Assembly: GCA_945643635.1 (NCBI GenBank)
Contig: CALZFC010000044.1
Span: 186,001 to 250,000, forward strand
Length of the DNA stretch: 64,000 bases
Source of the DNA: Allodiplogaster sudhausi
Taxonomy: Eukaryota > Nematoda > Chromadorea > Rhabditida > Diplogasteridae
Reading direction: 5' to 3'
Shown: in pieces, positions 13,172 to 23,356 of the stretch
Layout of the letters: every line of letters begins with the position of its first letter
How positions within the stretch are numbered: the stretch's first letter is position 1
Position numbers and translations under genes: made by a program
Notes under the pieces: model-generated
Database searches by the model: none
Seen by the model: the letters and a program-made list of their open reading frames with translations, nothing else
What the model was told of the DNA's origin: nothing

Positions 13172-14211
13172 GAGACACCGGGAGAAATAGAGAGAGAAAG
13201 AATAAATATGTCATTCAGAGCGAACTCGTTCGAGGTGCGTGCCGTGGATGGAACTTCGACTGGCGTCGTCCACTGCGAGGACGCGGCTGCGCTCGCGGAG
13301 TGGCTCGTGCACATTCACAATCACATCCAGGCAAGACAACGCGGGAATTGGCGGGTAATTTGAAAAATTCAAAAAATAAACTCAAGAGAACAACATATCA
13401 TCAAGGCAACTTCTTCCCAAGGAATATGTCTGAAGTTAATCTCATGAAGTGGAACAGGTGTGTTGCGCAGGTTTTGATGGTCCAGAACTTCTTTTTCCTT
13501 AGAATTGATAAATATAAAAAGTGAAGCCCAATATTACGATGGCGCCGTTATTGTCAGAGGAAATTCCTTCAATTTCTCATTCCTCAGATGTAGCTAGATT
13601 GTCTTGAAAACAACGATGAAAATTGTTCTCCCCGGTTGTTCTTTGCCATCCCCAGAAATACGACACTTGTGTACGTAAACAGAAGCGGTTTGATTTTGGA
13701 ATAAATAAAAAAGTTGCGAGGATGTAAAGAAAACCCTACTTTTAAATGAAATTTATTCCAATGAGTCTCTGGTACGCTCCAGGATTCTAGTTCATCTACA
13801 ATCTTATCATCAGCTGTCTAATCCCTTTTGCAGGCTCTAAATCACAAGTCGGTGAAGATGAGCAACAAGCATCTTCACCAGAGTGAGCAGGTATGGCAAA
13901 TGCTTCGTTTTATTCGTGATAAAACAACACTTTTTTGCTGTTATTTAATAAGAATAAATATGTTTGAAAATGATATCTCTCCTCCCGTGCAATCAATCTA
14001 GGAAGGTTAGATCCAGATCCAAGGTAGAAACATTTGATCGAGCTAATACTTTTGTTGCCATTTTACAGTGGAAATAAAGGATTTGCTAAAATATCTTGCT
14101 CACCATCAGATAACATTCATCGGCTGGGTGAGCGAGTACCAGCCAGAGGAAGAGGAGGCCGGCGGCATGACTGTTCGTTTCTCTCACTCTCTCCGTTCCT
14201 GTATTTCCCAT

Positions 14212-14254
<43 letters not shown>

Positions 14255-16391
14255 CTAGATTCCTCTCTTTCTCTCTCATGCTTCTATCATGCTCCTCTGT
14301 TCTATATATCTCTCTTTCTTGATTGTTCTCTCTTAGTCTTTCTTTCTCTCTTTATCTCTTACTCTCTCGCTCCCTCTATCTCACTCTCTCGCTCCCTCTC
14401 TCTCTCTCTCTCTCTCTCGCTCTCTCTCTCTCTCGCTCTCTCTCTCTCTCAGATTCAGCTCCGCTCTCGCCGCACCCCGAGCGCTCTCTCTTCCCTCTCG
14501 GAGGCAGCCGCTCGATGGCAGCCTCGCTTCCTCATCATCAAGGGCCCCGACGTCTGCGTCTTCGAGAGTCCGCCGGTAACAACATGTTTTTTTTTTAAAT
14601 AAAATTTTACTTCGGGTGCGAAATCTTAAAAGAATCAGCATCATATTTTTTGGCTTTTTTTTCTTCTTAAATATCTTATTTATGACATAAGTTCCCCGTA
14701 CGTGTTTCCAGCTCAACTCGGAGGATCTCAGCAAATGTCTCTATTTGTACAAGGCGTACGATGCAGCTGTTAGACAGGTTCACCACTACTTTTTTGATGC
14801 TCGCTGATAGTCAAAGAAATATGTTGACGTTTTAGAAACACTATATTATCTAATAAATAATTAGAAAAAATAAAGTCTTCAACTATAAATATGCTTCAGT
14901 GAGAGAAATATAACAATTTAAATGGCATAATGAAACGAGACTATGTATGTATGAATAGTACCGCTGTAAATCGAGGATATATAATATCCCCGATGAATCC
15001 GATGCATGCCCCTCGATCTCGGTATTGTATTTACATACATAGTATAGAACTGCGTACCGAACCTTCTCTTCCGTCTTCAGGTTCCACTGGACGGCCGCCG
15101 CCTCGACCGCCGCGACTGCGTGATTTGGCTGGAGACGGCGGGCGGGCCGAAGGCGCGTCACTTCTTGGCGTTTGACGCAGCGGCGTACGCCGAGTCCTTC
15201 GAGCACGCCTTCTACAAGTGCGTCTACGCATCCGTCTCGGCCACGCAGGTTGGATGGGTGACCAAATGGTGAGCGAGAAGTCACTTTTAATATTATCAAT
15301 TTTCATTTTGTACAAATATGCTAGAGCAAATTAAAAACAAATGCTTGTTTTCTTCCGAATTACAGGGAAAAATGTGTACAAAAAACCGCTGGATTCCTTC
15401 CATTGATTATACTCATTTATTTACCTATCAAGGGGTTGTTAATAGTTCCTTCACATCTGTCATGTACATTAATGTAATCAATAAGACTAATATGTCTTTG
15501 TTTGCAGACGCGAACATTCGCGTGCTCCTTCGAAGGTCGCCCTTCCGGTCTCGTCTTCGACATTCGCCAAGGAATCTCGCTCTATGACATTCCAACCAAA
15601 GTTCATAATTCTTTGCCTAATGTAAAAGAGAATTTTTCAGATTCTATAATCAATGATTAAATTGTTTAAAATATTCGCGCACATATCGCAATTAAATGTA
15701 GTCAAATGCTACAACGTGCCAAGCGTAGATCAAATGTAACAAATTACATTCTGATAAATGGATCACCACAAAGTGAAAATCACCTGTTCATACAACTTCT
15801 TTTTAACATTTCAGCAAAAACAAACAAATCCGTTTATAGGAATATGAGCATGAGACTAAAGCCTCATATAGTCGACATTTTCGGCCAAAAAAAAGCCAAA
15901 AGCGACGAAAAAAGATATCCACTGACTTTCAAAGCTTGTAAAATTGAGATGTGATTTAAAAAGTAAAGGGACCCTTTTCAGAGCTACATCTGGCAGTACC
16001 GCTTCGCTGACATCCACGCGTCGTCTGACGACGGCAAGATAACAGTGAGATTCGTATTCAATGATGCACGCTCAATCGCGCCAGGGAAGCACGAGGAAAA
16101 GGTTTCTAATCATGGTAAATTTTTATTAAAACTTTGTATAATAACTGCAAATGTTCAAATCGACAAAGGTTCTTGCAATACAAACCAATGATAAGAATAA
16201 AGAAAGCAAACTGCCTCTCTCATTTGCACGTAAGCTTTTTTTTTTAAATAATTACCGTATTCCAAATGTATTCCGCGCAGGAGATCGAGTGCGATGAAGT
16301 GCTCTCAGTCGTGTATACACTTCACGCTTTCATCATCGCCAAGATGGTCGCCTCAGATCCTGGCTTTCTCAAGGCGAATCCACTGATCTAG
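9995..16391 (+). CDS. stn-2: Gamma-type syntrophin
   Basis: Syntrophins are cytoplasmic adaptors that bind dystrophin/dystrobrevin through PH and syntrophin-unique regions and recruit ligands through a PDZ domain. Proposed exons: 9995-10027 (tentative), 10846-10927, 11208-11335, 11497-11560, 11754-11854, 12073-12140, 12265-12340, 12618-12718, 12936-13019, 13219-13330, 13834-13882, 14069-14172, 14453-14575, 14712-14777, 15081-15248, 15508-15600, 15982-16101 and 16281-16391. All phases agree; exons 2-18 total 1650 nt, near the length of vertebrate gamma-syntrophins. Order: N-terminal half of PH1 (VHHGLVLIGDGAAV), PDZ (RRRKEGGLGLSIKGG with the GLSI carboxylate loop; GQLHVGDAIVSINGMPVEGR), linker, second half of PH1 (NSFEVRAVDGTSTGVVHCED), PH2 (DVCVFESPP; CVIWLETAGG), then a C-terminal unique region (SYIWQYRFADIHASSDDGK; ending KANPLI). 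These blocks fit gamma better than alpha/beta syntrophins. Two introns need GC donors (11855, 13331). The first coding exon is a phase-compatible guess. The symbol is given by analogy with the C. elegans gamma-like gene. The last five exons recur many times downstream. Confidence 0.87.
14217..14452 (+). repeat. (CT)n intron tract running into a syntrophin acceptor
   Basis: The whole intron 14173-14452 is CT-rich and its last 50 bases are almost pure (CT)n ending in CTCTCAG, the acceptor of exon 14453-14575. Confidence 0.9.
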
Positions 16392-17200
16392 AATGAATTA
16401 TTGAAACCAATTCGCTTTTTAAATGTTAGTTTGATATGCAAATTATATCATTAATAATATGTATGCAAATAGCATAGACGTATTAACGATTTTATTTTGC
16501 TTTATTCTCTAGTCAAATAACGACCGCTTTCGCCTTGTTTGATCTCACAATCAGCTCAGTTAGAGCAGCTGATAGCTTTACATTTGATCTGCAAATCAAA
16601 AAAGAAAAGTCTTCGCAAATTATAGATTTTCCCCTGCAATTGCATACATACTTCCAGGCCCTTTCTTTGTTTGTTTGTTTCCCTTCCCTTCTTTCTACAT
16701 TGTTTTCGTCTTGATAAAAACGTAAATTTTTGTGCATCGTTAACATGGCAAACACCTTTGTTATTTCCAAGAGTTTGGGAATAAAGTTGAGCGAAATTCA
16801 ATCCAAAAATATAAAAAAATATTCTTCGTTCATGTGATTATCATAATGCTGAATTTATTTAGATTTTTTGAACTTACATAGCTATCGTGATTACATTTTA
16901 ATATTTGTAGAATTTGTAGAAATTGTATTCTTAAAACGAATGCCGATAATCATTTCTTCATTTTCGTTTGGAGCTTTCATATCAAAATTAATTTATAACC
17001 GTCTAATAAATTTACCACCGCAAAGTGAAAATCACCTCTTCATACAACTTATTTTGAGAGCATCACATTCAGGCCGGGGTGAATTCATGCTTCTCACAAT
17101 AAGCAAAATCATTTTCGGTTGCAAAAAGCCATGAGCGATGAAAGAAAGATATCCACGGACTTTCGAATCTTGTAAAAACTTCAAAACAAGTAACCTACAG
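16392..17200 (+). repeat. Syntrophin 3' flank, source of later copies
   Basis: This flank contains a block with CAAATAACGACCGCTTTCGC (16513-16532) and ACATTTGATCTGCAAATC. It recurs in inverted form at about 26830-27110 and in direct form at about 33900-34400. The phrase with CGTCTAATAAATTTACCACC (17003-17022) also recurs at 22150-22180 (inverted), 35905 and 39025. It marks how far the duplicated segment extends beyond the gene. No exon is recognised in it. Confidence 0.6.
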
Positions 17201-17224
17201 GTACAACGTTAATAGATACATACG

Positions 17225-17510
17225 CGCCTCTTTGTGAGATCTCTCGCACAGACTCGCCACTCTCCTGCTCATGGCTCTCCTCTCTTTCGTCGCCGCACTC
17301 CAGGATCATCTCCCGACCTGCAGCCGGAAAATGTCAATGAAATATGCATATTTATGGACTTAATATTAACTTTTTTAAAAATACTATACATGGATCCCTG
17401 CAACAAAATAAAGTAATCACACCAAAGAGCGAATATGGATTCTCATATTCGCTGTTTTCTGGTGTAAAGAGCGCTATTTCATCTCAGAAGTCGAAATGCT
17501 CAAGGCGAAA
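17225..17510 (+). pseudogene. Fragments of a diverged QSOX paralog (two exons, scrambled order)
   Basis: Positions 17239-17331 read LLSFVAALQDHLPT, which aligns with the helical QSOX exon at 55075-55207 (FVTLLRDFLPT). Positions 17462-17507 read CKERYFISEVEMLKA, which matches CKQRYYVAEVDMLKALR in the QSOX exon at 54850-54900. In QSOX the second block precedes the first, so their order is reversed here. Neither part continues into an intact exon. Confidence 0.6.
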
Positions 17511-17606
17511 AAATGGGAAAAAAAGAAATGGGCTTCAAAACCAAACGAATACCTTCTCGGATCACCGAAAGTGAAACTGTTCTTTCGTCTTGTCTGCTAA
17601 CGGTAA

Positions 17607-17935
17607 TTGAGACAAAATACAAACGTCAATATTGTACTGCTGGCACTTTCAGTCCCTTTTTCCGTCTCTCTTAACCAAGACATCTCTTTTCATCGCAAAC
17701 TTTATCTCACCTGGCCGCTGACTAAAGTCGGCTTTCCGCTTGTGCAAATTGTGAATCGCGTGCTCGTGTCCAAGACAGAGAATGTTACTCTCTCCGTCTA
17801 GGAACTCAAGGCAACCTCCAGAGCGCAGCTCTTCATTTCAAATCAGACGCCGAACCACGTTGTTGACGTGAACGGCGCCGCAGTCTCGGACATCAACTTG
17901 GGCAGCGATCGGGTTTAGCGGAGTCTGGGAGATAA
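17607..17935 (+). other. Coding-looking fragment of unknown family
   Basis: An open stretch ends at 17801 (LTKVGFPLVQIVNRVLV) and the same frame continues after a stop with HVVDVNGAAVSDINLG. The protein-like composition contrasts with the AT-rich surroundings. I do not recognise a family. It may be another degraded exon copied into this block. Confidence 0.25.
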
Positions 17936-18082
17936 AATCCTGGCCGTATCATCAGCGTTAGTCAGTTCGAATATATAGCAAACATAGGGCGGGCGAAACC
18001 ACCATGGTAGGTTTTCTTTTAAACCTTCTTAATTTTTTTGATTGTATTTCATAGCAAAAATGCTACTTGTAAGGCCATTCCC

Positions 18083-18531
18083 TTAAAGGAGGTCCGAGGC
18101 GAATAAATAGTGTCTTGTTTTTTTTTCGCCTTATTTGGTCGGGTTGTGCTAGAAACTTCGATTGCAAGTATCCCGAAGTCACAAAAACCTTCATGCCCTG
18201 AGGAAATTAACACTGTTTTCTACTTTGAATTCCCAAATATTTTATTTTCCCGCCATTTTCTAAAATTTTTAACAGAATAACGCTGCTTCCACTGAGCCAA
18301 CCCATGTCATGCGTATTAATTGCATACATATGGTGCGCGCAACCAACATTGCCCGGGTTTTTCTTTACACGTAGGCTCACCTGGCAATGGTGCAAACCAC
18401 CAGTTTCTGGGGAGAGAGGCAAGGGGCAGTAGCACCATTTCTGTTGATTCTTTACTCCGTTCTTTTTATCATTCCGTCCAAATCCGTCAGGGACTTCGTG
18501 GTAGGAGTTTTTCCCTTAAGGCCTCCTTTAA
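18083..18531. mobile_element. Possible TTAA-flanked MITE, 441 bp
   Basis: TTAA at 18083-18086 is followed by AGGAGGTCC, and GGCCTCCT is followed by TTAA at 18528-18531. The terminal repeat is short (about 8 bp with one mismatch) but resembles the AGGAAG termini and TTAA flanks of the element at 1603-1794. No open frame of note is present inside. Confidence 0.4.
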
Positions 18532-18857
18532 CGGCGAGTTTCTATAGCGGACGCGGCCAAACGGGCGTTATTTCTTAACGGTTCAGCGCATAACAATTCC
18601 AGAATCTCACTTTCTAATGTTATTTGCCTGAAAACGTTTTCTGCAGCGAAAAATTCGACTTGGCCCATTTGGACGTCCGTAATAGCGGACCCGGCATTGA
18701 TTGCTCGTCGTTGAGCGGTACTGTATGTTGAAATGAGAGAACACTAAATAAGTATCTGGCATATGGGATTAGTAAAGATAGCGAATGGCTGTCAGCAAGT
18801 AAAGGTAGGATATGGAAACTACAGCATTACGAGCAAGCTACAGTATGCCTTTCATAG

Positions 18858-18967
18858 ATACGCGCTTCTTGGTGCCGCGCTCCCTGGCCGCAACCTCACG
18901 TCTCTTCTATCTTTCGTCGCCGCACTCCACGATCATCTCACGATAGCAACGACTCTGCAGCCGGAAA
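18858..18967 (+). pseudogene. QSOX-paralog exon, helical spacer region
   Basis: Between an AG and a GT this 110-base block reads YALLGAALPGRNLTSLLSF then VAALHDHL. It aligns with AMHGATLNATATRALRDFV of the QSOX exon at 55075-55207 and is clearly diverged from it. A second, better copy lies at 39912-40021 in the same flanking context (the GCATTGATTGCTCGTCGTTG phrase upstream of both). Confidence 0.6.
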
Positions 18968-19202
18968 GTGTTAGTGAAATATGCACATTTATAACAATTT
19001 TTGTATATTTTATTGTGCATCATATATATGTATATATGCTAACGGAACAATAAATCATATCATCTATCTAAGTATATATATAACACAGCACATTGAAATA
19101 GTGGAACTCCATTCACTTTTGCTTAGTATGGAAAAATTTTTCAAAGATCGCGCCAAATTGCTACCAAGAATATTATTTAAACTTCCCGCAATATTCAAAA
19201 AA

Positions 19203-19460
19203 GTTTAATGGGACTACACCGTGGCCACCGGGGCCAACAGATTCGTGCGTTGGTGCGGCATATCGACATTCGCAACCGACATTAGCCGGCCTTTTCTATG
19301 GAGAGAGAGTACGAAGGGCTCAAGCAGCGAGATGGAACGAGAGGGATAAGGTACCCGTTTCAAAATGAACTAGTACCATACTTGCGAAAAGCCGTCCGAG
19401 ATGGGTTGCTTACAACTCCTAATAACGAAAGTGCTGCATTCGCAAAATTCCTTTTTTGAT
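19203..19460 (+). repeat. Unidentified repeat, inverted copy at 37380-37655
   Basis: The block beginning with a phrase like GGGACTACACCGTGGCCACC and ending near AACGAAAGTGCTGCATTC is the reverse complement of 37380-37655, with about one difference every ten bases. The best shared frame gives peptides such as SQPTLAGLSYGERTRR, which I cannot assign. It belongs to a longer inverted duplication with the 37 kb region. Confidence 0.5.
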
Positions 19461-19829
19461 TAGCACTAGTCCAACTGATCATTTTGGATCAGCACAGTGT
19501 ACCTTGTGTTGGGGTCTTCTTTAAAAACAATTGAATGGAACAAAGTGCTGTGTATAAGTGACAATTATGAAATCGGATCATCTAGAGAATGTTTTATTTT
19601 CAGTGGAACATGCCACGCAAAACCGTTACCTGAAATAATCGAACAACAATGAATATTTCTTGCTCGCCAAGCGGTGCACGTTTGCCTGAGCCTATCATTA
19701 AATTCTATAGACTAATGCAAAAAATAATTGTGTATCGATTTTACCAATCGATGTATCGATCAATTCGGTATGACATTTATTTATCGATCGGTTTTCTCAT
19801 CCATTAATTGATCAATCATTTCTTGCCAG

Positions 19830-19954
19830 CCCGCCCTGGACCGCTCGTTGGCCGCGGTGCGCGTGTTCAAGCGAATGCTCGACTTCCTCGACCGGAACAC
19901 GCTGAATGAGTTGTCGGCCATCATGACTGGCAGAAGAAATTCCTCGCGGCTGAG
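19830..19954 (+). pseudogene. QSOX-paralog exon before the Erv domain, 7-nt deletion
   Basis: It starts after a CCAG acceptor and reads PALDRSLAAVRVFKRMLDFL then DRNTLNE. It aligns with ALARSLGATRVFGRMLEYL of the QSOX exon at 55542-55661. Compared with the intact copy at 40420-40551 it lacks seven bases between GCCATC and ATGACTGG, which shifts the frame. Confidence 0.7.
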
Positions 19955-20454
19955 GTCGGCATCTTTGAGAATCATTGAAATTGGTACAAAAAGAATAGTG
20001 GTCTCCAACTGTCTTATTGTTAGAACATCTTTCCTTTTTCCAACTTGTCTTTCAATATTTTTTCAAAATACTCTTTTCTACAAGTCATTGTACAAGATAT
20101 GTTACGCAAAGTCTCACGTACGCTTCTGCGTCAAACGCCAAGTAGTGCCACGCTTTAAAATTTAATTTCAATAGCAAAGTAAGTAAAAAAAAAATCTGTA
20201 AATTCACTATTATGGTAATCAAGTCCGCGAAGCATTCTGTTTACTTAAAGCATCAACTTCAGTCCATTTCTATTCCCAAACTCTTGGAAACAAACAGAGT
20301 TTTATGCCATGTTTTTGTTTACGACCAACAAAAAAAATAAACCGTTTTATTAAGATGAAGGCAAAGTAGAAAGAAGGGAAGGATAAAAAACATTTTGATC
20401 AAAATGACATGAAGAAAACTAATTAGAATTGTGGATTTAATAATTCAAACTTAG

Positions 20455-20660
20455 GTCAGCGATTCTCCTTGAGATAGCCAGTATCTGAGGCGACAATCTT
20501 GGCGATGATGAAAGTCGATCATATGCAAGTGAGGAAACAGGTTTATTCCAATAAATGTTTTTTTATTGCAAGCACAATATATGTCGAAGAGACGGAAACA
20601 TTTCAATAAGCGTGGATGTCAGCGAATCGGTACTGCCAGATGTAGCTCTGAAAAAGTTCT
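20455..20660 (-). pseudogene. Inverted fragments of the last two syntrophin exons
   Basis: 20461-20513 is the reverse complement of the exon that ends KANPLI, truncated after the AAGATGGTC-equivalent phrase. 20611-20650 is the reverse complement of the start of the SYIWQYRF exon. Both are degraded and separated by deleted intron sequence. A near-identical arrangement recurs at 36640-36870. Confidence 0.6.
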
Positions 20661-21229
20661 CATTTATTTGGCTTGCAAATTTTTATATCGATTTTCAATC
20701 ATAACTAATCGCCAAAAGCTTCGAAAGTCTGCAGTTATCTTGAAAGAGTTAGCTCAATTTCTTTCGTAGCGTATACGCATATATGCCTGTTTTCAGCCAC
20801 TTCTATTCGAATTTGGTAGTTGCATCAACAAAAAAAAATTTTTTACGAACAGGTGATTTTCATTTTGCAGAGGTTCATTTATGATTATTTCTATTTTTTG
20901 ATATGTTGATAATGGAAAACGCCGGTTTAAAGAAACAAAATACCTAACAATAAGTATTTAAGCATATGATTCTCAAATATACATATTTTTTTTCAAAAGA
21001 GAAATTGCATTCCTCCAACTGTCTTCATTGCATTCCTCCAGCTGTCGCCCAGTCTCGCCATGTCGTGTTGCCTCCTCTTTGGTGCGCATCGTGCGTCGTC
21101 CTCTTCTCCCTCTCTCTCTCCTTCTCTCTATCTCTCTCACTCTACTTCTTCTCTCTCCATCTTCTCTCTCTAGCCACCCTCTCCGATTCTCGATGACATC
21201 ACGATGACACTACGCTGGGAGTCGTCTAT

Positions 21230-21505
21230 GAGACAGAAAGAGAGAGAGAAATAGAAAGAGATGAAAGAGAGGGAGAGGGATAGGAGAGAGAGAGAGAGTA
21301 AGAGAGAAAGAGAGAAAGAGAGAAAGAGAGAAAGAGAGAAAGAGAGAAAGAGAGAAAGAGAGAAAGAGAGAAAGAGAGAAAGAGAAAGAGATGAAAGAGA
21401 GGAGAGGGATAGGAGAGAGAGAGAGAGAAAGAGATGAAAGAGAGAGAGAGGGATAGGAGAGAGAGAGTGAGAGAAAAAGAGAGAGAGAGTGAGAGAAGAG
21501 TAACA
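21230..21505. repeat. Higher-order (GAGAGAAA)n microsatellite
   Basis: Long homopurine array built from GAGAGAAA-type units, with GAGAGAGGGATAGGAGAGA spacers repeating three times between 21260 and 21465. Non-coding. Confidence 0.9.
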
Positions 21506-21799
21506 AGTCACTTCATCTACTTCAACACAGGCAGTTTTTGTGTTCAAAAATGTTATAGATGAAGCGAACTGATCCCCATTAGCGATAAAATGAAAATCTT
21601 GCTTTCAATGCTAGGAACATTTTCTCTTTTGAAAAATTATGTATATTTGAGAATCATTTGTTCAAAAGAGCTAAATAATGTGTTGCAAATAATTGGCATA
21701 CTTATTGTTAGGTATGTGTAGCTATATGTATATAAATACAATATTCATGCATACTTGAAAAATATGATTAATATATATATAAATCAGAGGGAGGTGTGT

Positions 21800-22185
21800 T
21801 CGTCATCCGAATTTAATGATAGACTCAGGCAAAAGTGCACCGCTTGGCGAGCTAGCAGTTCGAATTTAAAGCCAGAAATATTGATTGTGATTCAACTCTT
21901 CGATAATTTCAGGCAACTTCGCTGGTTTTGCATGGCAACGTTCCACTGAAAATAAATCATTCTCTAGATTATCTGATTGTTAATTGTCACATGGGCGTAT
22001 GATTTGTTTTCCCTATTGGGCCCCAATAGATGATATGATTTATTGTTCCGTTAGCATATATAAATGAAATAATACGACATTTATATATGAAGGATTATTC
22101 AACGATAGCTAAAAAGATTTGTTAATATTAATAGGTCTTGATTTTCACTTTGCGGTGGTAAATTTATTAGACGGTTATAAATTAA
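21800..22185 (-). repeat. Inverted duplicate of the 19.0-19.7 kb and 17.0 kb region
   Basis: Reverse-complement matches include the CTCGCCAAGCGGTGCAC phrase (19672), the TTTTCAGTGGAACATGCCA phrase (19600) and the GCTAACGGAACAATAAATCA phrase (19037). At 22140-22185 the match is to 17003-17040. The last match stops at 22185, where the Helitron begins, and resumes at 26715. Confidence 0.6.
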
Positions 22186-22252
22186 CCAGCCGGTTCGCGC
22201 GCGCGAAGCGCGCGCTTCACCGGCTGGTTGCTCTGCCGCTTCGCGGCCTCGA
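22184..22252 (-). terminator. Helitron 3' end hairpin
   Basis: The plus strand contains the palindrome CGCGCGCGAAGCGCGCG enclosed by AACCAGCCGGT and ACCGGCTGGTT. On the element's strand the hairpin lies about six bases before the terminal CTGG, the position of the Helitron rolling-circle termination hairpin. A second small stem (GCCGCTTCGCGGC) follows at 22232-22244. Confidence 0.7.
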
Positions 22253-22404
22253 TTTCTGACTTTTCTTCCGATTCATTGCCTTTGTATACTACAGCACATC
22301 ATTTAGCTACGTAAACTCAGGAGATAGCAATAGAAATCTATATGTTGCCCAGATCTTCAGATAACTATAATCGTATTAAAAGAATATCCTCTGGAAAGAA
22401 AGAG

Positions 22405-23335
22405 GTTCACTTCCAGAATCTTCTGGAATGTTATCAGTACCGGGGGCGAACGTTGGCCCCTTCCGGAATGTTCTGGAATTCTGGAACCTTCTGGAATGTT
22501 CCCAGTATCGGGTTAGACGTTAGCCCCTTACAATTAGGGAATGTTCTGGCAAATTTCACGTCCCATGGCCAAACTCGGTCCCTTCTGGAACCTTCTGGAA
22601 TGTTCCCAGACCTTCTGGAATGTTCCCAGTATCGGGGGCGGCCTCTTCCGGAATATTCTGCAAAATTCCACGTCCCAGGTCCAAACTCGGGCCCTTTTGG
22701 AACCTTCTGGAATGTTGTTCCCAGTATCGTGGCATTCGTTGGCCCCTTCCGGAGCATTCTGGAAAACTCCACGTCGCAGGGCCAAACGCGGCCCCTTCTG
22801 AAACATTCTTGAATGTTAACAGTATCGGGGTAGACGTTGGCCTCTTCTGGAATATTATGAAAACTTCCACGTTGCAGGGCCAACCTCAATCACTTCTGGA
22901 ACCTTCTGGAATGTTCCCAGTATCGGGGGTATACGTTGGCCCCGTCCGGAATATTCTGGAAAATTCCACGCCGTACTCCCAAACACGGTCCCTTTTGGAA
23001 CCTTCTGGAATGTTCCCAGTATCGGGGGTAGACGTTGACCCCTTCCGGAATATTCTGGAAAATTCCACGCCGTACTCCCAAACACGGTCCCTTCTGGAAC
23101 CTTCTGGAATGTTCCCAGTATCGGGGATATACGTTGGCCACGTCCGGATTGTTCTGGAAAATCCCAATTCACAGGCCAAACTCGGCCTCTTCTGGAACCT
23201 TTTGGAATGTTCCCAGTATCGGGGTAGACGTTGGCCCTTCCAGAATATTCTGGAAAATTCCACGCCATACTGCCAAGCACGGACAATTCTGGAATCTTCT
23301 GGAATGTTCCCTGAATCGAGGGTAGACCTTAGGTG
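22405..23335. repeat. ~99-bp minisatellite of heat shock element arrays, about 9.5 copies
   Basis: Units begin with CCTTCTGGAATGTTCCCAG at, for example, 22902, 23001 and 23100, giving a 99-bp period. Each good unit carries two runs of alternating 5-bp nTTCn/nGAAn modules: TTCtgGAAccTTCtgGAA followed by tgTTC at the unit junction, and TTCcgGAAtaTTCtgGAA followed by aaTTC in the middle. Five contiguous inverted modules is an extended heat shock element, which binds HSF trimers. The AGTATCGGGGGTAGACG spacer is conserved too. Units 6-8 are nearly identical and the outer ones are more decayed. Confidence 0.85.
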
Positions 23336-23356
23336 CAAGAGTCACTTCGTTCCAAG

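Noticed and set aside
17640..17935. M1 aminopeptidase exon (LTKVGFPLVQI-like motif)
   Set aside because: The resemblance is a single short stretch with no HExxH or other family motif nearby.
22405..23335. CRISPR-like array (regular repeats with spacers)
   Set aside because: The genome is eukaryotic, the spacers are also conserved between units, and the structure is a Helitron minisatellite.
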